From NCBI GenBank assembly GCA_022575985.1, contig JAKSXM010000132.1:7564001-7628000 (forward strand): 64,000 nt of DNA. Direction: 5' to 3'. The stretch's first letter is position 1, and every line of letters starts with the position of its first letter. This stretch comes from Anagrus nilaparvatae (lineage: Eukaryota > Arthropoda > Insecta > Hymenoptera > Mymaridae). A program made the position numbers and the translations under genes. Under the pieces are notes generated by a model. It saw only the letters and a list, made by a program, of their open reading frames with translations, was not told the origin of the DNA and ran no database searches. Of this stretch, positions 52,961-64,000 are shown piece after piece.

Positions 52961-54150
52961 ATTATATAATTATTGTTATTTTGGTTCATATCGCCCATTA
53001 CTTTATAATATAAATCTTGAAAATGTTATTTTGTAATGACCAAGAACTGGGCAAAAATGAATTTTGAACCTAATAAACCTTAATCCTTTCTTGAAATTGT
53101 CCAAAAAGTTCAAATTATTAAAATCCGGTATTTAATATCCAGATTACTCACAAATAACTTTTTTAGTATATATTAAGAAACTGCACAGGAATTTGACATC
53201 ACACACCAACAGGAATTAAACTTTTCTTTAAATCTGGCAATTACAACACATTACTTAAAATACCGGGTAGCCATTGATTGTCGATTGCTTTCAATATTTG
53301 CACCGAGCTGACTTAATGTACTTGACTCCAAAAGCTTGTTGATTTTTTGGTTGACTAAAAAATTAAAAACTTTATTTTACCGTCTAGCCCTCTCGCTATG
53401 CTTGTGTGCTTGTGTATGTATATTTGTTGCTAAGAATTCAGATTAAAACATTCATTTACCCTGAGAAATACACATACACAAGCACAAAAGCAGGCAATTA
53501 TATACAGTTGTGTAAGAAAATACTGACATTTAAAATAATACTTTTTAAAGTTTTAGAAACAAAAATTTTAATTTATCAAATTTTTTTGTGCATATTTTAA
53601 TTACTTTATGGTTTTTTACTAACACAAATAAACGTGGCACATATACATATTTATTTGCACCTGGTAACTTTTAACGGTTATTTCTAACATAAATACTCCG
53701 AATTTTACATACACTCTTCATGAAAAAAATTTTTATTTGTTTAAATTAATTAATAACTTTACCGGTTTATGCTGAATTTTTTCTTCTTTTTTTTATGAAT
53801 TTGAACCCCCTAAAAAATTTTTCGTTTTTGACTGTTTTTGGTACTGTGACTAGAGGTAGCAGTACAAGACGATTTCGAGACTTAAATTTAGTTTCGTCTC
53901 TTTTTACCTATTTGTTTGGAATAATAAAGCTAATTTTTCAATTTCTTAAAAACAGTGCGCACAAAACGGGCTACAAATATATTTAGAGAGGGAATTCCAA
54001 AAAAAATTTTACATATTCTTGAGACATACATGAAGTGATTTATGCATCAAAAAAAATTTTAATTTTCAAAAAAATATTTACCACAAATGTTTTTATATCA
54101 TTTAATTGACCGTAATTTCCCAAATTGTATTCTTTATCAGGTATGACTAA
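52961..54150. other. AT-rich region without recognised gene
   Basis: Contains a short inverted repeat at about 53400-53495 ('cttgtgtgcttgtgtatgta' against 'tacacatacacaagcac'). Small ORFs have no family signal. Confidence 0.4.
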
Positions 54151-54152
54151 TA

Positions 54153-55155
54153 TTTTTTTTTTTTTTTTATTTATTAAACGAATTAACGGGACTTGCCCTT
54201 TACATTCTATTATATAATTATTTTATAAATTTTTATATATGTTACTTACTAAATAAAGCTATTACAATGTAACAAACTTAGTTTATAGTAGAGAGAAAAA
54301 AAAAAAAATTTTAATTTTAAGAAAACAATAGATTTATGAAAATTTATTCAATAAAACGTAGATATTTTAAATAAATTTAGCAACAAATTTCTTTAAGCTT
54401 TTATAAAAGCCAATTTCACTGCTGTTAGTGATATCAATATTTTTACTATACATATTATAAGTTTCTAGAATTCTATATAAGGACGAACTCTTTTTGCTAT
54501 TTTTAAATTCAATGGGGATTGTAAACATAAGTTGTCTGTCTCTTAGACCTTCTCTTTTAGGAACATAAAAATTTATGACAGATTTGATTTCATTACAAAC
54601 TATTTTATTATTCATTAAATTATAAAGAAATTTAAGGTCAGCAATTTCTCTAGCTGACTCAAGATTATTAATTTTAAATTTGGTATATAATTCTTTATAA
54701 TCGTGATCAAAATAATCAAAATCAATGTTTTGTTTGAATGCTAATATTCTTAAGACTTGATGTTGTATTTTTTCTATTTCGTAAATTTTTTCATTTGTGT
54801 GTGGTGACCAAATTATTGATCCGTACATAAGGATAGATTTAATGTGTGAGTTATAAAATAGTTTTAATGAATCAAAATTCTTAAATCTTTGTAAAATTTT
54901 CTTTAGAAAATATATACGTTTTTTTGATTTAGATATAATATTATCCATATGAACGTTAAAGTTTAAATTATCTTCAAAGAAGATTCCTAAATCTTTAATT
55001 ACTGAGGTTTGCTTAATTTTATGTTTACCAATTTTATATTCAATATTATAATTATTTTTAGTTTTCCATTTATCATAAACCATAATATCACATTTATCAA
55101 AGTTCCATTTTAAACCATTTAGATAGTTAATATTTTGATAAATCTTGAAGAAAAA
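54153..55155 (-). pseudogene. 5'-truncated LINE, RT C-terminal 238+ codons and poly(A) tail
   Basis: On the minus strand the frame starts at about 55150 (YLNGLKWNFDKCDIMVYD) and is open through 54367. Landmarks: VIKDLGIFFEDNLNFNVHMD, KSILMYGSIIWSPHTNEK, IYEIEKIQHQVLRILAF and SVINFYVPKREGLRDRQ. These are the thumb and C-terminal landmarks of Jockey/CR1-type RTs. The 3' UTR ends GGCAAGTCCCGTTAATTCG, TTTAATAAAT and then a poly(A) run (T run at 54156-54172 on plus). The long open frame implies a fairly recent insertion, truncated at its 5' end where the 'tagctttagttcc' repeat begins. Confidence 0.85.
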
Positions 55156-55159
55156 GCGT

Positions 55160-55240
55160 TAATTTATTTATTTTAGCTTTAGTTCCAAAATTTTGCATAA
55201 ATGGGGTACTTTCTGTTGATTTAAGGGTTTTATCTTATTT
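55160..55240. repeat. Fragment of the 'ATGGAACATGTTC' repeat family
   Basis: 'ttttagctttagttccaaaa' and 'gttgatttaagggttttat' match 20285-20355 in the same orientation. Confidence 0.5.
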
Positions 55241-57160
55241 TATAGTGAATATGGATCCTGGATTTGGATTCAGCGATCCAGAAAACCGTAAATAGACCTT
55301 TTCTCAAATTGGTTATAGATATAAGATCGCTCTCCCCTCACGTTATGACAATTTAAGAAAAGTTATGTGACGAAGGTGAAAATTTCTGAAATCCATGCAT
55401 CTTTTGCACTGTGTAAACATTATTACTTACACAAAATTGTCTTTTGAGGGGTATCTTAAATTTTTTATTTTTAAAAATTCAATATTATTTAAAATCATTT
55501 TAACTAAAAAAATATAATTTTATGATGTTTAATATTCGAGTTTCACTCAGAAAATCGATTTTTCTGTGGATTTTCTACATTTTCTTTTGAAAATATACTG
55601 TTACCCGAAGAACCAATATTACCCTAAAGGAAAATCATTTTGACCCGCAGTAGCTTAATTTTATTCCAAAAACTTGGATATTATTCTGCTGGATATACAG
55701 AAATTTTGAAGATCTTTGATATCAAAGCACGGTTATTATCTTTAAAGGTTAATTTTCCAACCATAGGTTAATTTCTGCTTGTAAAAATCATTTAAATTAA
55801 TGCAGAAAATAAATAATATTTTTTGTATTTTTACTAATGAGTTCGGAAATGAGTAAAAAAAAACGAATTTGCAATAAAATAAAATTTTGCAATAATGTCA
55901 GCAAATAAAGTAGGTATAGAATAAGAAACGAGGATACTACTTTACCATGATAAATTTATAGTTGTTGGTATTGCTGAGTGATGGAGCCAGCCATTGTAAA
56001 ATTTATATTCAAAGAAATTGTTGAAATACTAATATTTTAAACAATTGCAAAATTCTTTAATTTTTTTGTTTATTTATAATTATAAGTTTGTTTTGAGTTT
56101 CTGGTTTTGTTTAAGTTTACATTTCTTTCCTGTAAATTTTAGAGACTTAATTAGACTTATAATGGATGAATCCAAATATTTTTTTCAAGAAAAAATTTAT
56201 TTTATTTTTTTGTAAGCATTAAAACACTTTAAATTGTATATTGTAAATTTTTATATAAATTTTTTCAAAAATGAAAGAAGGAAATGATTGGGAATTTTGA
56301 GATCTAGATGAATAAAACTTGCTGGAAAATCTTGTTTCAGATGTGTGCACCCCTTCGTAAACCTATATGGGTAAGTTTTAAGAGGCTTACCTGACAGAAA
56401 GTAACCATTTCACGAATTTTGCCTCTTTGAGTTATTTAATATTTTTGTTTGTTTCGGACCCTTTCGTAATTTTCGAAGTTGTTTCTGACTGAAACTATAA
56501 ACTATTTTACAAAATAAACAAAACCGCTGCTTCATCTGTGATGTCATATTTTTATCATCAGAAAAATTCCAATATTTATAAAAATTTAAATTAGTAAAAA
56601 ATTATTCTAAATATATTTATTGTACTAATCCGATCTTGAATTAAAGATCCAAAAACAATGGAAAGTATACTTGAAATTAAAAAAAAAAAAAAAAAGTAAA
56701 AACTTGATTTCAGTTAAATTAACTAGATCAGTTCAATATATCAAAAAAGGTATATTCTACTTGTTTTCAATTGATGTGTACATAAAATAATAAACAGTAG
56801 AAGTCGCGTGTATTATAAAAAAAGTAGTAAAGACATATAGAATTTGAAGCGAGTTGATGTAACAGGTGGTTTTTAGCTGTTATATACATTTATATAGGAC
56901 ATAGGTATACATATATATATATATATAAAAGAATTCGCGTGGCTTAATACTTGAAAACAAGCTGCTGGTTTTCAAGTTTATTTAAAATAAAGTCTTTGAA
57001 GATGAATACCTACTTACCTGAAATTGCTTTGTTTTTTTTTATTTCAAGCAAACACTTGATTATAATATATTTAGCGAAATTTTTAGGTAGCTTTTTTTTT
57101 AACAAAAAATGTAAAAAAATTTTGCAGACTGTGTTAGTATGAATGATTAATCGTACCATA
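55241..57160. other. AT-rich region without recognised gene
   Basis: No coding or RNA gene seen on either strand. A (TA)n microsatellite is at 56910-56926. Confidence 0.45.
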
Positions 57161-57164
57161 CAAA

Positions 57165-57465
57165 TTAGGAGTGTACGGTTACCCGACCCACGGTCTTTTT
57201 TTTCGAGTCGGGTTGGGTCAGGTTTTAGGTAAACCCAAAAAGTTCCAATTTGAATCGAAAATTTCCCTGGGTTTACAATTCTACAAATATTCCAATTTTA
57301 ACAATTTTTCGTTTATTAAGTATTTAAAAAAAATTTTTTTAATTATATTCATAGAATCTTAGGGAAGTTTCTGATACAAAACCATACCTTCAGAGTTCTA
57401 AAACTTTTCGGTTTTACCCGAAAATCGGGCCGACCCAAAGCAAAAAACCTTATCCGAATTTGATT
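57165..57465. repeat. ~300-bp inverted repeat with CCCGACCC-type ends
   Basis: 'ggttacccgacccacgg' and 'gagtcgggttgggtcagg' on the left face 'ggttttacccgaaaatcgg' and 'gccgacccaaagc' on the right. Pairing is imperfect. Probably a decayed MITE; the open frame across it is incidental. Confidence 0.5.
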
Positions 57466-59640
57466 TATGATGCCTTAGGTTAAGAACCTAAAAATGTCTA
57501 TATAATTTTAAAATCAATTAAATCTTTTAATCCGTGAAATTATTTAGATAATGAATCAAAAACTATTTGCGGTTATTGTTAATTGGATTGATTACATTGG
57601 AAGAAAATACTTTAACTAACTTTCAGAACTTTTTTATTTAGCAACCGGGCATTTTTTTGTACACTAGCTGATTAAAACCATTTTCTCAAAATTTTTTTAA
57701 ATTTAAAAACTTTAAAGTAAAAATGACTTAATAATAAAATTATTAAAAATTATAAAATTACAAGCATAAAAAATTTTTTAACTAAAACCTAATGCGACTA
57801 CTTAAACGAATTACTAATGAATTTATGCCGAGCTTTAAAATAAAAAAAAATAAAAAACGATGATCAAATTAACTATGAAAATGGACAAAGTTTAACTTAA
57901 TTTATCACTTTAAATACTAAAGCTTCAACACTTAACAAGCATAATCTAAGTTACTATAATATAACTTTATGTGTTCACATAGTTTAGTATTTAATGCGGT
58001 TAACTCATTTTATTCTTAAAGAAAGACGTTATAAAGGAGTTCACAAACTAAGGTTAGCGCAAAGTGTACTTAATTAATAATGTTTCTTAGCAAAAGAAAA
58101 AGGTAAAAAAAAAATGGTTATTGACGAGTTGTCATTTATAAATTTAATTATTCAAGCTGTTATTACAAGGTGTGGGTCATCTGTTTACTTTGACTGTTTG
58201 AGTCGTTGACTAGTTTCAAACTTTCAAGATGGGTTAGGGTAGTTAAAAAATTATCTTTGGTTCTCACTGGCTTTTAGAAAGTTTTGGATTCTAAATAATA
58301 GGATGAAAAAATAAGCGACAATTTTTGTTAAATCTTTTAAGATTTTTTAATAAAAATGCTAAAAATCGATCTGTATTACATATTATAGATGCTCATACAA
58401 AATATTAATTTTACATGCAAAAAATATATTACCATGGAACATTTTTATAAGGAGGGGTACCCTAGAAAACCGAAAATCAAGTAGGGGCGGGTTTGCTACA
58501 TACCTTACAGTGTAAGATGTGGTAAGATGTCAACCCTTACTTAGTGAATAAGTTTTTTAAAAACTTTGAAAATAAATTTTTTTTTCTTACCTTATGAGGT
58601 ATGTAATCAAGTTTCTTCATGCAAAATTTTAATCGTATCATTATTATTGAAAAACATTAAGAGCCTCTTATCCGTCATAGTAATTATTTAACTATCTGCT
58701 TAAATATGCGAGGGGTAGATGGGGAATTCTCGCAATGCAATTTAATAGGGTATAGATTTAGATATTTGCTGTAAATAATCAAATCAATAGCCAAAAAAGG
58801 TTGAATACATTTTTTTTAAAAATTGTTTCTGAATTATTTCTTTTTCATTGTGGATTCTGAAAGCATCAATTTATACCTGGATATTCATCTTTCCCCTGTA
58901 TCGATACTTTTCCACCAAGTCTTTACTTAAAGTTTATTTATTACACCACTTCCTTCTATTTTATATGCTCAAAAAACAAAATAAGACTCACAAATCTGTT
59001 TATTTTAAAAATGATAAAATCTGCAACATTTTAAGAAAAGATTTTTCTTAGTAAACTAGTACAATAAGTTTAAAAGCAATTTTGAAGAGAGACTCAACGA
59101 TAGATTATTGTAGTTTAAGAAGTTTTAAAGCTGGCATCTAAACAAGAAACTAAGCAGACAAACTGAAAATTATTTGGTTGTTATTCATGAGTTACAAGAC
59201 AACTGCGTTAGTTTAAAAAGAGTTAAACATTTTTTTTATTTTCTCGATTGCTATTGAATTTTCTAAAATTCCAAATAATATAATACTCGAAACTATCCAA
59301 AACTATTAACTAATTATCAAAAGATTCAGACTCCGTTAATTTTCCTAGTTTTATAATCGATTTTATGTATTGACATGATCTGTGTTATAATTATAAAAAA
59401 ACTAAAATTTTGACTCATTATTTTTCTTATCATACAAAAAATATTTTACCTACCTGAAAAAAAAATTTTTAAATATCTATCATTATTTTCATCTCTTCCT
59501 TTTTAACATGCTCATCAAACAAAGCTTCTTCATTTTCTAAAAGATGAAAAAAAAAGTCATAATGATAAGGGATGCAAGATGAAAATTTTCTTATATAAGC
59601 TTTATGAGAAATGTCTATAAAGCATCCGCGTACATTATAA
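57466..59640. other. AT-rich region without recognised gene
   Basis: Short ORFs only, with low-complexity translations. Nothing recognised. Confidence 0.45.
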
Positions 59641-59655
59641 CAGATATATTTATAT

Positions 59656-59845
59656 ACAGAAAGTAGAGACAGAGAGAAAAAGAGAGAGAGGAAGATAGGA
59701 AAGGAAATAGAAAGAGAAAATGACGAGCGTGCTAGAAGCCAAGGAAAAAGAGTCTTTTACTTCAAAAGTCTCGACACTGGTGTTAAGTGGCGTAAATTCA
59801 ACAAGGAGGAAAATGGGTGGAAGCCAGCAATCAACTGAGAAACGA
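59656..59845 (+). other. GC-richer, possibly coding segment
   Basis: Stands out from its AT-rich surroundings. It follows a TATA-like run and a (GA)n purine tract. One frame, open after an AG acceptor (TTTATATACAG at 59655), reads a charged N-terminal part (RDREKKRERKIGKEIERE) then GKRVFYFKSLDTGVKWRK, KEENGWKPAIN and a stop. Another frame starts at an ATG at 59719 (MTSVLEAKEKES...) and could end at a GC|GTAAAT donor near 59791. It could therefore be a 3' exon, a first exon with a purine-rich 5' UTR, or neither. No family recognised. Confidence 0.25.
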
Positions 59846-60794
59846 CGTCTTCGATGATATAATGCCTGAGGCATGCTTTAAGAAAAAAAATTTTTTTTTC
59901 ACATAAATTTTTTTTTTAATATTTCTTACTTATTCAAGGGGTGTGTAAAATATGAAGCAAAAAAAAATGGATGTAAGTTTAGCTTATACTGTTGTATAAA
60001 AATTAAAGAATTTATTAAATTTTGTTCTTTTTAACATTTTTTTGTGATTTCCAATTTACATTAAAACTTAATTATACGTTGACTTGTTATTATTATTCAT
60101 TTTTTCTATGGATCTTAAAATCTATAAAATAAAGTTATATAAGAAAGTAATTAATAACTCAGACGAAATTGATAATTAGGAAGGAAGAGGATAGATTTGG
60201 AATAACTTTTTATTAAATTATAATTTTAAATCATATTATATAAATTCATTATATTTTGGTATATTAAATTTTTGCTTTTAGCTTGGTATATTTATAAAGT
60301 TAAAAAATTTTTAATTATTCAGTCTGAGTAGAAAATAAGGATATTGGAGAATATATTAATTTTTGAGAATCTTAAAATTTGTTTTTAGCGATCTAATTTT
60401 ATTTGCTCGTTCATTGATGATTACTGTTGTATATCGGCACCGATGAAAAAACCAGTGCTGTTAATGGATTTTAAGAATTGGATTTAAGTTCTATTTTAGA
60501 ATATTCCTTAATAGTTTATGGCTCCAATTATGGTTCTTGTTGATCTGAAGATACATAGGGGATGTGTATTGATTTTTGCATTCTTAACAATGTGACCAAT
60601 AAAGATTCCGCTTATACATAAACAAAAAAGCTTTTCGCCGCTACATGCGGTACATACTTAGTATATGCGGACTCACAAATATGCGATTTTGAAATTCATT
60701 CCAAGATTTGATATACATGGTACTTTATTTCTTATTCTTAATATGGATACAAAAAAAATTTGTAAATGTTGAAAGGACGTACTCCACATACTGG

Positions 60795-61680
60795 CTAATT
60801 TCGGACCATATATACGTTTTCATTTTTGAGCATCAGGCTAATTACATTTTCAGGGGTAATTTTCCTGATACTTGTTACTAATTCAAATTCAAGCTTTTTA
60901 ATGACCCATCTGTCGTATTCAAATAACGTATGTTCCACCGTGTTCTCCTTTCCAGGATAGTATACACATTCTGCGCTATCCATCTTCTTGATTCGAAAGA
61001 GATAGGAGCAAATAGCCCATGTCTGCTTAAAAATTGGGTTCAAAAATAATTTATATGACCATGCCCTCTAGTTATTCAAGATGATAATTTACTCACCAAA
61101 TAGTTCGCTTAGCGAGCCTGCTTAACGCAGCAGTAAGCCTGGCAGCCTTCTCGGTACTCTGAAATCTGTTTTATAAAAGAAAGTTTCGTATCCAACTACA
61201 CGTCCAAGTACTGTAGGTGATTATTCGTTTCTACGCTGTACTCATAATCACAATGCATATTGGGATAATGATCTCAATATGTTTACGGGTAAACAGGACG
61301 ATCTCTGTTTTTACCGTCGCTAGCTTTAGGCCGTGATCTTTTACCAATTTCTTTCAATAGTTTATTTCTCTTCGACAATTTTAACATCTTTCGCCATAAT
61401 AACTAAGACCAGAACATCCGCATATCCAACGGAAAAAATGTTGTCAAGCATTGGAAACCTAATTATCTGGTGATACACGATGTTCCATGGATCCGGTCCA
61501 AGAAACAATCCTTGTACTGCTCTTGCAATTACTTCCCTCGTCCTTGTTCGTTGTGCACATATATTCGTAAATAATTACCCGACCGCTCGGGTAGCTACTG
61601 ATGATTATTTGCAGGCATTTTAGTACCTGGAAATTCCTTAACCCATCCATAAAATTGCTCCATTTTGCTGCCATCTATCT
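60795..61680 (-). pseudogene. R1-like LINE fragment, RT and C terminus, decayed
   Basis: Minus strand blocks in order: MAAKWSNFMDGLRNFQVL and SYPSGRVIIYEYM (RT middle), a shifted frame with WNIVYHQIIRFPMLDNIF and VGYADVLVLVIMAKDVKI (the 'F/Y-A-D-D' catalytic block with one D replaced by V), then EKAARLTAALSRLAKRTIW, and in a third frame YLFRIKKMDSAECVYYPG, NTVEHTLFEYDRWVIKK and TPENVISLMLKNENVYMV. This order fits R1-clade retrotransposons, whose C terminus has a Cys/His motif ending H-x-x-F-x-C-x-R-W; here Cys residues are partly lost. Confidence 0.75.
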
Positions 61681-62680
61681 AAAAAATTTATGTTGAATTT
61701 TATCTAAATCATGGTATAAAAATTGGCTAACTTAGAAACCGTACTGCAGATCCATTCATCACAAAGTACACAAAGTTTCTTTACATTTTAAATAGCTAGT
61801 CATTACTTTTAAAGTACAAGAATATTTTTATGGCTTTATTGAATGTAATTTTTATTTACTCTTAAAAATGATTTTTTAGGTCTTTAATTAATATCTACAA
61901 ACTCAAAATTTAATTTAATAAATAAATATTTCATAAATGAGTAATTTTTAAAGACTTCACGCGGAATTCTTAAAAAACTAATTTTTTTTATCAATCGAAT
62001 CAAAGATGCAATACTAAAAATATCAGATAAAAATAATAATAAATTGCGTATTATATTTGGCATTACATATATAATCCTCTTAAAAAACAATCAGTTCATC
62101 AATCAAAAATAACCCTTTAAAATTTCAATCTTATTACCAAAATTTTAAAAATTAGTCATGCATTTTACAAAAAAATGTGTTTCAAAAAACAAAATAATTA
62201 TATGTACACATAATTTTTTATGATACAATATATTTTACAGCACATATATAAATTGGTATACATAATTTTTAAAATTAGGCTAAATAACTTTTAAAATCAA
62301 AGATATAAAGCACCGTCTTGTTAAACATAATACACCACCTATCATATATATTTAAAGTATATAATTAATATGCCTTTAGGTAAGCGCTCTGTGATCTTTT
62401 ATAATATACAAGACACTAATCAGAATCATTCAGGACAATTATACCCACAACCAATTTTTTATACAGCTGCAACACAAAAAACTCATTTTAACTATTTTTC
62501 TTTTAGAATATTCGTAATCAGAATCACGTTTTTCTTATTATGTACTAACTTTGTTCGTTCTTCCGAAGCGGTCTTCTCTTTTTTAAAGAGCTTCTTGTTA
62601 TCCTTGTAAATTATACACTATATATATATTTGCTACTTACAAGTATTAGTGTAAATACTACTAGTAGTAAAAATGTGTAT
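61681..62680. other. AT-rich region without recognised gene
   Basis: Short ORFs at 61884-62090 (minus) and 62370-62609 (plus, hydrophobic C terminus) have no recognisable family; they may be chance frames. Confidence 0.35.
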
Positions 62681-62785
62681 GTAAATTAAGGTTTTTGTGA
62701 AAGAAGAGAGCGTGTATATTTAGTGCCTAAGAGCGATTTCATTTCCGCGGTGCAATTAACGCGAGAAATGAGAGAGTTTTCGGTT

Positions 62786-62820
62786 GTATATAAAACGAAC
62801 CCTTTTAGTTAGTTATATAT
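62786..62820 (+). promoter_or_regulatory. Candidate TATA promoter
   Basis: TATATAAAACG near 62788 lies about 25-30 bp before a TTAGTTAG-type initiator. It sits in the only GC-richer block of this end of the window (62690-62930). It could serve a plus-strand gene running out of the window, or be part of a mobile element. Confidence 0.35.
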
Positions 62821-62885
62821 AATACGCAAGGACTGGCGAAGGCAGAGTTAATTGCCGGGAGAACGTCTGATGGGAATTACTCGAC

Positions 62886-62916
62886 ATGAAGAGGTTAGGG
62901 GAGAAAAATTTAGGGT
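62886..62916 (+). CDS. Candidate first coding exon of a gene leaving the window
   Basis: The first ATG after the putative TATA box (ACATGAAGAGG) begins MKRLGEKNLG and meets a good donor context, TTTAGG|GTAAAT. The exon is very short and no downstream exon was found before 64000, so this is only a suggestion. Confidence 0.2.
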
Positions 62917-62930
62917 AAATGGACCAAAAT

Positions 62931-64000
62931 TAGCAGGAGAAAATAATATCAGGATCTTAAACTCTTAATATTTTCGTATTTTATTTATCGAATTTTGCGT
63001 ATTTGAAACTTTTAAAATTTTGATACTCATTTATCTATGATGCTATAATTTATGTTTGATAGAATACTGTGATCCCTCTTACTTCTGGGTAGTGAATTTA
63101 TATACTGTGGTTAGTTATTTGATTTGGTCAGTAAAATTGATTTCGGGATGGTTGAATGAGTATTTTATCAAATGTACTATGGGATCATTATAAGAAGCTG
63201 CCTTTTGTTGTGAATTTGGTTACTACATCACATGAAGAAAATGTTTGGATATTTTAAAATTCTGTATTGAAATATTAAGTATTATTTTATTAAATTTTTC
63301 ATCCAATTGGCATCATTTTTTTTTTTTTTTTGCTGAAAATAATTAAATATTATCATAAAAATTTTTTCTAGTTCTTCCTCTAATTTCACCAGTTAAAACA
63401 TCATTTTAAATACAAAAAAAATCTTGAAAATTAAAATTTTTTGCTCATTTTTGAGTAAATTATACATTTTGGTCTAGTACATACAATTTGATTCCAATAT
63501 ATAATTAGATTAAAAGTTAAAATTTGAAAGAAATTTTTTTTATCACACTTTAGATACTTTTGTTTTTATCTAAGCCAAAAACTCAAATTCATAATCTACA
63601 ATCCAAAAAGAAACCTGAATTTTCTGTTAGATACTGTAAATGCCCGAAAACAATTTGTACTCATAATATCCCAATGTTTCATTTTTAAGTAAATACCAGA
63701 AATCGGATTCGAATTTTTTAGTAGTTATATAATTTAAAAAAAAATATACTTAAAAAAAACAAATTTTTCATTAAAAAAAAAAGTAACTTTATAATCTAAC
63801 TAACTACAGTGAGATAAAAAAAAAAACAAGTAAATAAACAAAATATTTTTAATTTTGCATTTTTATCAAGACAAAACAAATTATTGATTACGTAGGAAAC
63901 CAATGAATAAGATAATTAATTACTTTTTAAGTATATTGCAAAGATAAATAACTGTCATAATTAAAAATTATGTTATTTTACAAAATTTAGCAAATCATCA
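62931..64000. other. AT-rich end of the window, nothing recognised
   Basis: Only A/T homopolymer runs and short chance frames. Confidence 0.5.

Noticed and set aside
1..64000. tRNA, rRNA or snRNA genes
   Set aside because: No cloverleaf, A/B box pair or rRNA-like conserved GC-rich block was noticed on either strand; a tRNAscan or Rfam search would be decisive.

Overview
This is a very AT-rich, intron-rich window from an animal nuclear genome, almost certainly an insect. It holds two seven-transmembrane insect odorant receptor genes, spliceosomal GT-AG introns, poly(A) signals, and remnants of LINE, Copia, Penelope-like, MULE and Tc1/mariner/IS630 elements. The receptors look most like hymenopteran-type expanded receptors, and the extreme AT content would suit a small parasitoid wasp. 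That assignment is inference from remembered family motifs.

Layout. From 1 to 15 kb, two odorant receptor genes lie on the minus strand (6784 to 2534 and 14853 to 10786). Their introns carry inverted-repeat transposons: 4224-5969 in OR1, and a 1.9-kb palindrome (about 11734-13609) plus a 204-bp hairpin (11031-11234) in OR2. From 15 to 18.6 kb there are decayed repeats, including a Penelope-like GIY-YIG fragment. From 18.67 to 37.23 kb lies one plus-strand gene of six exons encoding a 478-residue secreted cobalamin-binding/transcobalamin-like protein (CG3556-like, DUF4430 at the C terminus). Its 10-kb intron 2 holds a LINE fragment split by a 3.1-kb foldback element. Its intron 4 holds a ~39-bp tandem array interrupted by a TIR element.

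From 37.2 to 63 kb the sequence is mostly mobile DNA. It includes a 294-bp/630-bp repeat pair, a retroelement region with an intact 481-codon Gag-like ORF on the minus strand (44609-43164), and a 25-bp minisatellite. A Copia RNase H remnant and a decayed MULE follow; the MULE is itself interrupted by a complete 2.5-kb IS630/Tc1-like element with ~200-bp TIRs and a TA duplication. Two LINE 3' ends complete this part. An orphan 3'-terminal exon (44984-45243), a GC-richer possible exon near 59.7 kb, and a TATA-type promoter with a possible first exon near 62.8 kb are the other possible gene parts.

Together the recognisable host genes concern olfaction and a secreted cofactor-binding protein; nothing indicates that they are functionally linked. 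No tRNA, rRNA, CRISPR or bacterial feature was seen. All coordinates of exons come from reading splice signals and reading-frame continuity by eye.
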